Source: Ascaphus truei
Taxonomy: Eukaryota > Chordata > Amphibia > Anura > Ascaphidae
DNA length: 64,000 bases
Assembly: GCA_036426205.1 (NCBI GenBank)
Contig: CM071567.1
Span: forward strand, 290,657,141 to 290,721,140
Direction of reading: 5' to 3'
Shown here: positions 54,343-64,000 of the stretch, piece after piece
Numbering within the stretch: the first letter of the stretch is position 1
Layout: each line of letters opens with the position of its first letter
Notes under the pieces: model-generated
Database searches by the model: none
Seen by the model: only the letters and a program-made list of their open reading frames with translations
What the model was told of the DNA's origin: nothing
Position numbers and translations under genes: made by a program

Positions 54343-55394
54343 GTATCATTCTTGTTGCAGGGGATTGCTGCAGCCCGATTAGCTGCTGTGGGCCATGTGT
54401 CCCTACTCCCAGAGGCTCATGGGAGTTGTAGTTTCCCTGCGGAGCTTTGGGTGTAATGGCCACGCTGTATGATTGTACTGCGCATGCGCGAGGAGTCCAA
54501 AAATGGCTGCCGCTACTCTGAATACCTTCTGCGCAATGCGCAAGCTGTTACTGCATATGCGCACATTTCTAAAATGGCAGCGCCCTTACCGGTGTCCCGC
54601 CACCTCACTGCAACCCCCGGCACTGGTTTGTTTGAAGTAACAAATAATAACAACAAGTCTAATAGTAATACCAGTTTTAGTGGTTTAAAGAAACATTTTG
54701 AAAGTAGACGTGGAGGGGCAAGAGGATGTTTGATGTCATTTTAATGGTGGTTTTTTTTTGTTAGTGATGAATCTGATAAAGGTACAGTAAATCAGTGGAA
54801 AGTGGTGGTGCGGCTGGTGTGTCTACTATTCACAGCAGTCACAAAGTATAAGCTCAAGTACAATGACATTGTCACTGGATCCCAATCTCACTGCAGAGAT
54901 TCCCCTATCTCCTCCTTCTAGACATGTAACCTCAAGTTAAGGGATTTAAACTTGGAATGCAAAGTTCAAGTCTGCCTAGGCCACCAACAAGTCTAATAGT
55001 ACTTCTGAAACTAAAATTGCTAATGTGAAGAGGTATATTATAGAAAATGTTAATAGGAAAAGCCAGTCACCACTTTCACCAATGCCTGCTGCTGTTACTG
55101 TTGTCACTGCTACTGCTGACAAGCTCACTCATTTATATGCAAAAATGCGCATCGTTTTTATGTAGTTTTATTAAAAAAATTTAAGCCTCTTCTATCAACA
55201 CTTCACACGACACCCACGCATTGACTTTCCCTCGTTTCTAACCCCAGTTGTCCACCATATTATATCATTATTTCTTTTACTCCCTGCCTTGCCATTTATG
55301 ATGCTATGTATGTAACCATGTTTTAGTAGCAACAATTTATGGAACGTTGTTCTGTTTTAATATAATGAGAAATTAATATTATATTATATATATA
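54343..55394. other. No firmly recognised feature
   Basis: Open stretches with Ser/Asn-rich translation (54600-54740, 54970-55140) look like decayed coding sequence, perhaps from a DNA transposon. No domain could be assigned. Confidence 0.4.
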
Positions 55395-55640
55395 TTATAT
55401 TATTTAATATAATGAGAAAAGGGAAGAGGTCCAAGGACGGTGTCCTGGGGTACACCGAAAGTGAGATGGATAGAGGCGGAGAAGGTGTTAGCAAAAGAGA
55501 CACTGAAAGTACGATGGGAGAGGTAACAGAAAATCCAGGATAGAGCTTTGTTATGAATGCCAAGAGTATGCAGAATGTGAAGGAGAAGAGGGTGGTCCGC
55601 AGTATCAAATGTTGCGGAGAGGTTGAGTATCGGGGATGCT
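55395..55640 (-). pseudogene. L2-like LINE RT fragment
   Basis: The minus strand encodes ILNLSATFDTADHPLLLHIL (motif A region) and FGVPQDTVLGPLPFSHYI (motif B region). It is a different family from the LINE at 15985. It ends at a TATA-rich boundary near 55395, before the catalytic block. Confidence 0.7.
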
Positions 55641-55837
55641 CGGGGATCACGTGAGGCCTCTGCCACTTCACTTTCCTTGTCTTTGGCATTGCGTCGCCAT
55701 GGCAATACAGCATCAAATGACACTGCGGGGTCACGTGACCACGCACCGTCATTTGACACTGACAGCCAGAGATAAGGTAAAGGAAGAGGGGCACGAGCAG
55801 GGAGGGAAGCAGGTAGGGGTGCGCAGCAGGAAAAGAT

Positions 55838-55870
55838 TGTGCTCCCCTGCACTATATAAATAAAACTGTG
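55838..55870 (+). repeat. LINE-type 3' tail
   Basis: GCACTATATAAATAAAACTG, the same ending as at 33485-33505. A CAAATGACACTG...CAGTGTCAAATGAC inverted pair lies just before it (about 55704-55762). Confidence 0.4.
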
Positions 55871-58010
55871 CAAACCAAAAAGAGATATTTTTGATGCCTG
55901 ATAATTAAATTCTCGGTTCAGTGTGACTAGTACTGTACAGATGTAATATATACAACCATTTTGCAGTTCAAATCGTGACAAATATCCTGGCCATTCCAAA
56001 CGAAAATCAATGCAGATGTATTTTCAGTACATGAAACGAAAAAAAAAACTGCTTTTTTGTATCATAGCTGTTTTGTAAATGTGATAGCACAATATGTAAC
56101 ATTATGTGGCACTTAATGTAAATATAAACTGAATGTAAGTTTAATGTTGGTATTATAATCAGGAGTTTTTTGAGAGTGGCAATTAATATAATACATTAAA
56201 AGTTAAAAGTATTAGTTGATTAGTTTATTGTATATTGTTCATATTTATCTCCCATTATAGAATATTTCAGTTAGATTTAGATGTCCAGAGGTTTCAGTAA
56301 CATGTGTATTTTATATATGTTATATGTGCATGTGCAGAGAGGTGCACACTGGTCTAATGGATTAATGATTGATTAAATGGACTATTTAAAATCAGAGCAA
56401 CTACACTGCCGCAATTCACCCCTGAAGAAGCAAGTGAACTTGCAAAACACGTCGAGTTATTCCTTGTTGGCCCTGCGTAGTCCATGTTTTAACATAATGC
56501 CTATATTCTTATCTTTCCCTATGGTATTATATCTTGTTCTGTACCAGAGATATCTACTTTCTCGTTTATCTGTCACATTCCCCAAACGTTCCAAATTATA
56601 TACAAGATGAAGTCTTAGCAAGACAACATTTACATTGAATCACATAATCCTATTCTTCACCCAATGGAAACTGGCAAATTGCAAGGAGGAGCTACTGTAA
56701 TTTATTGTATCCAGGCAATGTTGTTAATGGAGGAAAGGCAGTGAAAGGAGGGCAATAAAGGTTCCATGAGGGCAGCTTCAGTGGGCGTGCATTCTACATA
56801 GAAATCGAGAGCATGGCATGCCACCTTCACCATGTACACTGCTTTCTTCCTCTCAGGCCTAAAGTCAAGTGGCTTTTAGTAGTGATGGTGATAGCCATGG
56901 CAGTATCAGCAGCATAAGTAATGACCCATCACTATTTGAAATGCTCCATCACTATGGTTTGGTTCACACTAGCGCAGAAAACACTTTTGGACATAGTGGC
57001 GGTGTAAATGGGTGATAATTTATTCCTGTCTCCTGACTCTGATCCTTTTGAATACTGGGCTGATAAAACAGAAACAGGACAGGTTCTAGCAAGGTTGGCA
57101 GTGGACTGGATGATCTATCCTCTGGAAAGTGTTGTCAGAGACAGTGTTTAGTGCGACTGGTGCAATCCTTACTGACCCTCTGATTAAACTGTCCCATGGT
57201 AGCATGGAAAACTCACTTTTATCATGATTAATCAATATCTGATTCCTCAGAATTCCCTGTATCAGCATTTAAGAGGCTCAAGAGGTGTGGGCTAATTAGT
57301 AGGATTACAACACTACCTATACTACCACACTAACAGTACCACTACTATAGCACTTACAAAAGACCATGCAACAATAGTGTCTGCCTCTTTAGTATCATAT
57401 CCCAATTAGCACCACAATTATCACTGGTTGTTCACATCGGTATGTGGACACATTCCACTCCATCGGCAACCACATTTTCCATGGCAGAAATATGCAAATA
57501 TGGCACTATTTAAGTTATAAACTGATGTGCAATGCCAGGTAAGCCATCTTATACCCTAACATCTATGTTGAAATTGGAAATTTGGAACCTGGCAATAGAG
57601 GTCATCCTACTACAAATATTATCTAACATCTAGGTTGGCATTGGCACAGTACTTTGTTTATTCTGTTTAATAATATATGTACAGTATGTCCTATGCCGCA
57701 GTTACTGTTCCATCTTTTAGCTGCACACAGGTGGGAGGAAGGGCCCAAAAAAACAATGTTTTGCCCTATAAAAAATAACACTTTTGTTTTCGGTAATTAT
57801 ACCACATTTTTTCTTACCACAGTTTAATGTATCCAGGCTTAAGTAAACAATATCTTGAGTTTTATATCTGCATAAATTAATGCATTTCTACTGCAACTAG
57901 TCTTAGTAGAAAAAAATGTCTGACTCTGAATGAATATATTATTGAATCATAAATTCAATTCAGGAACAACAATAATTAAATTCTAAAATTGGTCATAAAG
58001 GCTTAGGGGT
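55871..58010. other. Sparse AT-rich interval
   Basis: Apart from the hammerhead-like motif at 56421, nothing could be assigned. 56880-57640 translates into Ser/Asp-rich and Gly-rich pieces broken by stops, perhaps an old DNA transposon. Confidence 0.4.
56421..56456 (+). ncRNA. Degenerate hammerhead-like motif
   Basis: Core CTGAAGA (56422-56428), an extra A, stem II GCAAG/CTTGC (56430-56434, 56439-56443) with a 4-base loop. AAAA stands in place of GAAA. Stem III is AC/GT and the cleavage triplet is GTC (56451-56453). Loss of the invariant G and a weak stem I argue against activity. Confidence 0.35.
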
Positions 58011-58244
58011 CTATGCACTAAAAGTTCATAAAAAAAATCACCGTTTTTATGAGCGTTGCTAACACGGTATTCAAAAAGCCTTCATTACCTGACATAGCAA
58101 AATTCACAAAACGGGCGATTAGCCGATGATCTGATGAACAACCCTCTGAAACGGCCTTACCATCGATTTGTATCTGCTGCAGAGAGAGCTGCTCTGAGAG
58201 AGCCGTCTCTCCCTGTGCAAATCTCGCCCGAAATGTATGTGTAT

Positions 58245-58425
58245 AAATTTTTATTTTGTTAATAGTGTAGATGAGCAGGTAATCTCCTGAGCTGAACCGC
58301 ATTGGTTTCAGCCTCGGAGAACCCCTACTTCCTTAGATACAGGCCCCGATATGGGGTGCCGGTATCTCCTATGCATTTAAATGTCCGTGTCTCGTGACCG
58401 TGGGAATAAAATGCATAGGAGATTA
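58245..58425. repeat. Partial hairpin-family copy
   Basis: It has the left arm (TTAATAGTGTAGATGAGCAG, then GAGCTGAACCGCATTGGTTT) and a loop with CTCGTGACCG. The right arm is limited to the ATGCATAGGAGAT part. Confidence 0.6.
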
Positions 58426-58589
58426 TTTGCATCATGTACTCACTGTACCATTCAATTGTTTTATTGGCGTTTGTTATATATTTAGTTGGCTATGTGCTGT
58501 GTTTTATTTGGAGATGTGCTGGGTTTTATTTGGCTATTTGAAGTTTTTATTTGGATATGTGGGGCCGTGGGAACCATTTGATGGAAATG

Positions 58590-58610
58590 TGACGTCATAG
58601 GTCTATAAAA
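58590..58610 (+). promoter_or_regulatory. Promoter-like CRE and TATA box
   Basis: A perfect TGACGTCA (58590-58597) lies 6 bp before TATAAAA (58604-58610), about 40 bp upstream of an ATG (58647). A related arrangement (TGACGTAA 62297-62304, TATATA 62312-62317) occurs in the third copy. Confidence 0.5.
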
Positions 58611-58646
58611 GATTATGACGCCTCATTTTAGAGCAAGAAGCCGAGG

Positions 58647-58901
58647 ATGAAGCACCTCCTACAGCAAGAAGAGGACAAGGGCATGCCGGAAGAAGATACA
58701 GATGAAGAAGAGATAAATGAAGACCCCGAAGACCCCAGAAGACTAATGATTTGGATTACAAATTTACAGAAGAAGAAAAAGAAAGAAGATAAAAACTTGG
58801 GTTTATTTTTTTACCGGGTTCCTTTTGCATGGATTGGTTCGAGAGCATGCAGTGTCCATGATCTACCCACTGTACAAATGAATTTGTGTAGGGTGGGGTA
58901 G
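58647..58901 (+). CDS. Small acidic frame in the composite repeat, unidentified
   Basis: 84 codons from the ATG after the CRE/TATA pair. The first half is very acidic (EEDTDEEEINEDPEDP), followed by a Lys-rich stretch (LQKKKKKEDK). A GAAGAAG-rich acidic segment also occurs at 62342-62430. Whether it is translated is unknown. It could equally be a first exon read into an intron. Confidence 0.3.
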   Translation: MKHLLQQEEDKGMPEEDTDEEEINEDPEDPRRLMIWITNLQKKKKKEDKNLGLFFYRVPFAWIGSRACSVHDLPTVQMNLCRVG

Positions 58902-59184
58902 TTGCCTGGGGAGGGTGGTTAGGCCTCCTGGGTGTGTATCAGGGCAGGATGGGTTAACCCACTTAATTACTTTTGCGGTTATTAACTGCTAAGGTGATTA
59001 AGGGGCTAGGGGACATTAGATTGTATTTGCAATGTATTTTTCTGGCAACGGAGGACAGGGACCTTGCAGTATCCTGACGAGGCCTCCCTGGTGGGTATTG
59101 GGAAAGGTGAGTTAACCCCTTAATTAGTTTAGCGGGTTAGGGGACATTAGATTGTCGCTTTTTATTCTTGTGTTTTGTTTGCAG

Positions 59185-59245
59185 CCCCTGAGGACATGGA
59201 CGGGATGAGGATGAGGACAGCCTTCATTGCGGCAGCCTGCCAGGG
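59185..59245 (+). other. Splice-flanked mini-exon in composite repeat, copy 2
   Basis: The acceptor (TTTGTTTGCAG, AG at 59183-59184) and GTGAGT donor (59246-59251) flank 61 bp. ATGAGGATGAGGACAGCCTT and CATTGCGGCAGCCTGCCAGG correspond to the 39.8-kb copy. Confidence 0.45.
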
Positions 59246-59454
59246 GTGAGTGCAAGACGTATTTACTTTATTTATGCTGCTTATTGTATTTTAAATGGGC
59301 AAAAGCATTATTATCCATATGTGGATAATAGTAATTTTGCCCATTACTATAATGTACGGGTGGAAGTATTTATTCAAAAGTATTTATGTATTTTTTATTT
59401 ATTTTTTGGGGGCACAGAATTGGTACTGCATGCAAGTGGAGACCCCTGGACATC

Positions 59455-59535
59455 GCTGGCGACCACCTGAGGGCCACCGCTGGCCACCACCTGAGGGCCA
59501 CTGCTGGTGACCACCTGAGGGCCACCACTGGCCTA
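59455..59535. repeat. Short GC-rich tandem repeat
   Basis: ACCACCTGAGGGCCACCRCT units of about 31 bp, three copies. Confidence 0.7.
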
Positions 59536-59754
59536 TAACATTATTCATGTGCATCCCCAACAAATTAAGATATTTTATGTATTTTGGGGGGGGTATACGG
59601 GTTGTTGGGGCACCGGGGGTGGGTGTGTTATGTATTGCAATATTTATTGGGGGCAATTTTACCCAATAAACATGCTATTGTGCCTTAAACCCTTCATTCC
59701 CTTAGCGAATATCTGCTAAGGTAATGAATCTGCTATAATGTATTTTTTTTTATA

Positions 59755-59945
59755 GTGTGTGGGAGCAGAGGGTCTCCTGAGCTGAACCGCTTTGCTTTCT
59801 GGCTCAGGGACCACCTGCTTCCCAAATTACAGGCCCCATTATGGGGTGCAGGTATCCCTCTGCTTTGTTTACATCCCACGGTCACGTGATCGGGACATCT
59901 CAAAGCAGACCCCCTGCTACTGTATAATACACTAGGAATAACATT
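59755..59945. repeat. Partial hairpin-family copy
   Basis: The left arm has GAGCAGAGGGTCTCCTGAGC, GAACCGCTTTG and CTGCTTCCCAAATTACAGGC. CACGTG (59883-59888) is kept. The right arm has shrunk to AGACCCCCTGCTACTGTA. Confidence 0.6.
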
Positions 59946-60458
59946 TTTATTTTAAAATATTTTTATTCCTGGCGAGATTATTGCAGAGAGAGGCGGACTC
60001 TCTGATGCAGAAAGATCGCGGCAGGTGAGCCCTTCTCGGAAGGCAGGTCATATCGCCACTTGCAACTCGCCATGTTTGCAAATGTTGCTCTCACAGGTCC
60101 AGGCCTTTCTGCATAACTAGGCAAAAACATGGCGAGTTCAAAGCCCTGTCGATATTTTTTTCCGGTGCTTACTTCATGAGGTCCTATATCTTTTTGGGAT
60201 AGTCTCTACCTACAATAGATTACAATGAGCCCATAGGCATATTCTAACCTAACATACTAGTGTGTCGCTGCACCACTCTGGGGATTGTAAAATATCACTG
60301 TATATATATATCACATTGTAATATGTAATTAAAATTGTATTTTTTTTTATTTGCTGATCCATATGTCATTAGACGTGCTTCTAAGACAGGCCTGCTCAAC
60401 TCGTAAAGTGAGAAGGGCCGAACTGCTCCAAGGAAAAAAAATTTGGGCAGCACGGGTT

Positions 60459-60460
<2 letters not shown>

Positions 60461-60511
<51 letters not shown>
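60461..60511. repeat. (ATC)17 microsatellite
   Basis: A pure trinucleotide run. It accounts for the Ser, Asp and Met homopolymer frames seen in translation. Confidence 0.97.
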
Positions 60512-60798
60512 GGGTGACTGGCTGGGTGACTGGATGGGAGGGTGACTGGGTGGGGGGGTGACTGGGTGGGTGACTGGGTGGGGGGACTGGGTGGAGGGAC
60601 TGACAGGGTGACTGGGTGGGGGGTGACTGACTGGGTGACTGGGTGGGGGGACTGACTGGGTGACTGGGTGGGGGGACTGACTGGGTGACTGGGTGGAGGG
60701 GTGACTGGGTGGGGGGGTGACTGGGTGGGTGACTGGGTGGGGGGATTGGGTGGGGGGACTGACAGGGGGGACTGACTGGGTGACTGGGTGGGGGGGTT
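60512..60798. repeat. GGGTGACTGACTGGGTGACT minisatellite
   Basis: Unit of about 14-27 bp, many imperfect copies. The same sequence is found inverted at 32100-32390. Confidence 0.92.
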
Positions 60799-61285
60799 CT
60801 TCTGGTACTTCTGGTGTCCTGCACACACACACACTCTCTCTCTCTCTCTCTCAAATACACACACACACACACTCTCCCATACACACACAGCCAAGGGAGC
60901 GCCGGGGAACGGGGGAAGGAATACCCCCACTACCACCTCCACAGCCCCGCACGACCACCTGCTCCCACCCTCCTCCGCCATTCTCCTGCCCCGCAGCCAA
61001 CGGAGCGCCGGGGACCAGGGGGGGGGGAGGGGGAAAGGAATACCCTCGCTACCACCTCCACTGCTCCCCCCTCCGTCATTCTCCCGCCCCGCGCGGGCAG
61101 CCAAGGGAGCGCCGGGGAAGGAATACCCCCGCTAGGCAGACACGGGACACAGGGACACTTACCCATGCAGAGAAGAGCGGCTTGACTGCTCAGCCCAAAA
61201 AAATCAGCTAGAGAGATTTTTTTTTTGCAGAGCAGGGGAAATCTAACTGGCCATGAGCCAATTTCACGAGTGGGTTTGTCGAACA

Positions 61286-61399
<114 letters not shown>

Positions 61400-62003
61400 C
61401 CACTGATACACATACACACCCACTTATACACACACACTCACCCACTGATACACACACACACACAAAAACACACACACGGCTGCCGCATCCTCCTCATGCT
61501 GCTGCCCCGTGCGCCGCAAAACCTGGGGGCTGGGAGGGAGAGGGAGAGGGAGGGAGAAGGGATGAATCGCCGCAATTTTTTTAAACTTTTTTTAAAAATT
61601 TTATTTAATTAACTGGCGCCCGGCCAGAGTCATCGCAGGCCGCACAAAGAGGCCAGACGGCCGCATGCGGCCCGCGGGCCGTATGTTGTGCAGGCCTGCT
61701 CTAAGAGTTACCATATCTCAGGGATACACTGAGTGCCTAAAACATAATGCAAACTTCAGCATGCATACAACCTGCGGGGTTTCTTTCTGATCCCTCTTGT
61801 ATCAACCTTGTTATAAAATATGCATCTATTCCCCTATGCACCTTGTTAATTTTTGATATATTCTACTACTAAGCAATACTCCAGGTGGGCGGCCTTGTCA
61901 TTTCTCTGTTTGGTCCTTTTTGTTTGTAAGGTACAGGCAGTTGAAGAGTGGCTGGGATCCCACTTCAGCCACGTATTTAAACTTGAATCTGGATATCATC
62001 TTG

Positions 62004-62080
62004 CTGCACGTTTCTGGGATCTCCCTTCCTAAAGTAAATATTGTAGCTGAGGAAGGGAGATCCCAGACACGTTGTGCGTT
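62004..62080. repeat. Short inverted pair with hammerhead-like halves
   Basis: The left arm (minus strand: AGGAAGGGAGATCCCAGAAA) and right arm (CTGAGGAAGGGAGATCCCAG) are inverse copies around about 12 bp. The plus arm has core CTGAGGA, stem II GGGA/TCCC, then AGACACGTT. The minus arm keeps GAAACG. Neither arm has a complete core. Confidence 0.4.
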
Positions 62081-62254
62081 TGCAATCTGCAAATAAAGAA
62101 GATATCCAATTTAAAGTTTTTAATTGATAGGCAACATGAAGTAGGTCATTTGTCACTGAGAATACCCTAGCAGACCTTTTGGATTATCCCATATAGGATA
62201 TCATTTAACATTCATTCAATATATGGGTTTGATAGGGTTTTTCACAATTTACGT

Positions 62255-62600
62255 TCCTCAATATGATTGGTGGATGTCCCGTTTCTCAGTCAAATGTGAC
62301 GTAACAGGTCTTATATACGGCCTCTCACGTCTCATTTGACAGGAAGAAGACTACGTGGAAACTTCTCCTCCTGAACCTGTTCAAGAGAAGAAAGAAAATG
62401 AGGATGAAGAAATAAAGAAACTAAAGATGGTGAGAAGATTTACGCACAAGTGACTCCTATTCACGCAACTGAGAATTGTGGACTTCTGCACATCATGCCA
62501 TTATTAAAGATAAGGATAATTGTTTAATGGATCAAGAGTTGTTGTGCCTCAGTTGGAGGAGGAGGATGAAAGTCTTCATCCCGTCAAGGGTAAGAAGCAC
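62255..62600 (+). repeat. Third, diverged copy of the promoter/mini-exon module
   Basis: It has TGACGTAA, TATATA, an acidic GAAGAAG-rich stretch followed by AAGATG-GTGAGA, and a mini-exon-like segment (62553-62589, after CAG and before GTAAGA). The segment contains GGAGGAGGATGAAAGTCTTC. Confidence 0.4.
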
Positions 62601-62759
62601 TGGTACTGTATTTTATTTAATTGCATTAGTTTTATGTTGCCCATTAATTGCGAATGTGGTTATCTGTGCCGTTGAGAATATAGTTAACCACAGAGACAAT
62701 TAATGTATTTTTTGGCTAATGTTTGCATTTATTTAATTTTGTATACCGTGAGTAACAAT

Positions 62760-63200
62760 GGAGTGGGAGGGTGCATAGAAGTTAAAACAGATGAGCGTGG
62801 GAGAGGAGTTTGTGGGAGTAAAAATGGAGGTTGGTGGGGTGTTTGGGAGTAAAAACATAAGGTGGTTTGGAAATAAAAATGGAAGTGAGTGTGGGTATGT
62901 CAAAGCAAAAATGAAGGTGGTGCTGTAAGAGTAAAAACTGATGGGGGTTTTGGGAGTAAAAAAGTAGAGGATGTGAATACAAATGGCAGTGGGGGTTTGT
63001 GGGAGTAAAAACTCAGGTCAGGGGTGTGTGGGAGTAAAAACGGAGGTAGGTGTGGGATTTAAATTGGAGGGGGTATATGTGTGGGAGTTAAAACGGAGAG
63101 GGTGCGAGTAAAAATGGTGGGTGGTCTGTGTAAAAACAGAGGGGGATGTTTGTTTTAAAATAGAGGGGGTGGGAGAGTAAAAGATGGGGAAAACATGTGA
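62760..63200. repeat. Degenerate minisatellite of GGGAGTAAAAAYGGAGGT units
   Basis: About 15-20 imperfect units of 20-35 bp. Open frames on both strands reflect the composition. Confidence 0.8.
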
Positions 63201-64000
63201 GAGACAAGGCAGAAAGATTGAGAAGGAAGGGAAGAATAAGAGAGAGAAAGGGGGTCTTACAGTGGAGAACTAGATGAGGAGGTGAGCATGTTGTGCAGAA
63301 GCTCGTGAGGAGGGGGAATGTGGGTGATTATCTGGTGAGAAGGGGGCATGTAGGGGAAAAGCAGGTGAAGAGGGGAGCATGCGAGGGAGAAGCAGGTGAG
63401 AAGCTGCTGAGTCCTGAAATATTCTGTTTATTGTATGAGGAAACTGAAAATAAGGATTTTTTTTTAAATTGCAATGTTTAAGATGGGGTTGTGGGGAAAA
63501 AAAAGAGTTCCTGCATTTTGTTTTTTATTTATATTTTGTACAATACATGTACAGTAAGTCACAATGTTTATAATGCACAAGATTATTCTGATATCAATGC
63601 CTTCTAAAGCTTACAAGATAAGCTCATGTTTCGCTCGGATTTTGTTAACCAAAATGATATTTTTTCAGAATTGTTGGTGATCCTGGAGGCTTTACCTAAA
63701 ATAAAACAACACCATATTGTCTAATGTTAAGTAAAAGCACCAAACATCATTATTACCACAATAGATTTTTTAACAACTGTTTTCAAGAAAGATTGATGAG
63801 TTCTAATTAAGGTTTACTGCTTAAAAGTTTTCAGAGCATTTTTAAAACGTGATATGAATAATTATTCACCATCTGTATGTTTGTTCTTGAAAAGCAGACG
63901 TCATATATATTATTATTGCAAATGTAGTTGCATTTATGTCACTTACATTTTATCTAAAAATGTCAATGGGAAATAAATTGCTGTTCAGTGAATTTGCAGA
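63201..64000. other. No recognised feature
   Basis: A GA-rich stretch with a short tandem (GTGAGAAGGGGGCATG-like, 63300-63400), then AT-rich sequence to the window end. Confidence 0.5.

Larger units (their letters stand above)
58011..60187 (+). repeat. Composite repeat, copy 2 (element-like)
   Basis: The ends are GGGGTCTATGCACTAAAAGT at 58011 and, inverted at 60187, TAGGACCTCATGAAGTAAGC, both of the Harbinger-like end type. Inside are a hairpin-family copy, a promoter-like start, an acidic frame, the mini-exon, a minisatellite and another hairpin-family copy. Much of 58900-60187 is collinear with 39400-40988. Confidence 0.6.

Noticed and set aside
58647..58901. Acidic frame as a known nuclear protein
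   Set aside because: The acidic and Lys-rich stretches are low-complexity. No family can be named, so only a tentative entry was kept.

Overview
This is a eukaryotic, almost certainly vertebrate and probably amphibian (anuran) intergenic window. It contains no host gene I can recognise and is built almost entirely from transposable elements. The amphibian assignment is an inference. It rests on the mix of element types (Neptune-type Penelope retroelements, a Gmr1-order Ty3 element, L1 and CR1/L2-like LINEs, Tc1, Tigger, hAT and Harbinger-like DNA elements) and on long CA/TG microsatellites. Splice sites, TATA boxes and retroelement tails are of animal type. There are no operons, ribosome-binding sites or CRISPR arrays.

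Layout. 1-5833: a Harbinger-type MYB/SANT gene on the minus strand, with exons whose splice phases agree. A 4-kb palindrome carrying two copies of a 0.4-kb TA-flanked MITE sits in its intron. The unit lies inside a Gmr1-type Ty3 element (5834-9038; gag, protease, integrase, start of RT, 5' LTR). 9-14 kb: sparse sequence, a foldback repeat and a Tigger-like element filled with TG repeats. 14.7-19 kb: an L1 ORF2 relic, then a CR1/L2-like LINE split by a 1.7-kb foldback element. 20.2-28.9 kb: two Penelope-like elements head to head, each with a hammerhead-ribozyme-like motif downstream, framed by a 16-bp direct repeat. 28.9-36.8 kb: a 234-bp tandem repeat, simple-sequence DNA, a LINE fragment and MITEs. 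36.9-38.2 kb: a Tc1 relic inserted in an LTR fragment. 38.9 kb: an assembly gap. 39.4-41 kb and 58-60.2 kb: two related composite repeats with hairpins and a splice-flanked mini-exon. A third, weaker copy lies at 62.3-62.6 kb. 41.3-54.3 kb: a degenerate Ty3 element (PNMA-like gag, protease, RT, RNase H, integrase, minus strand). It is split by a complete 5.5-kb LTR element with a 5-bp target duplication, and that element carries one very long reading frame of unknown type. 60.4-61.7 kb: a hAT-type non-autonomous element with 8-bp target duplications.

How the parts relate. The organisation is nesting: Harbinger in Gmr1, foldback in LINE, Tc1 in LTR, LTR element in Ty3. The most unusual signals are the long-frame LTR element at 45018-50539, the recurrent hammerhead-like motifs that often occur as inverted pairs, and the composite repeat with its own promoter-like start and mini-exon. 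Parts of two palindromes (about 2.6-4.5 kb and 23.0-25.7 kb) carry excess homopolymer indels, which looks like unpolished long-read sequence. Those structures need checking before any biological reading.
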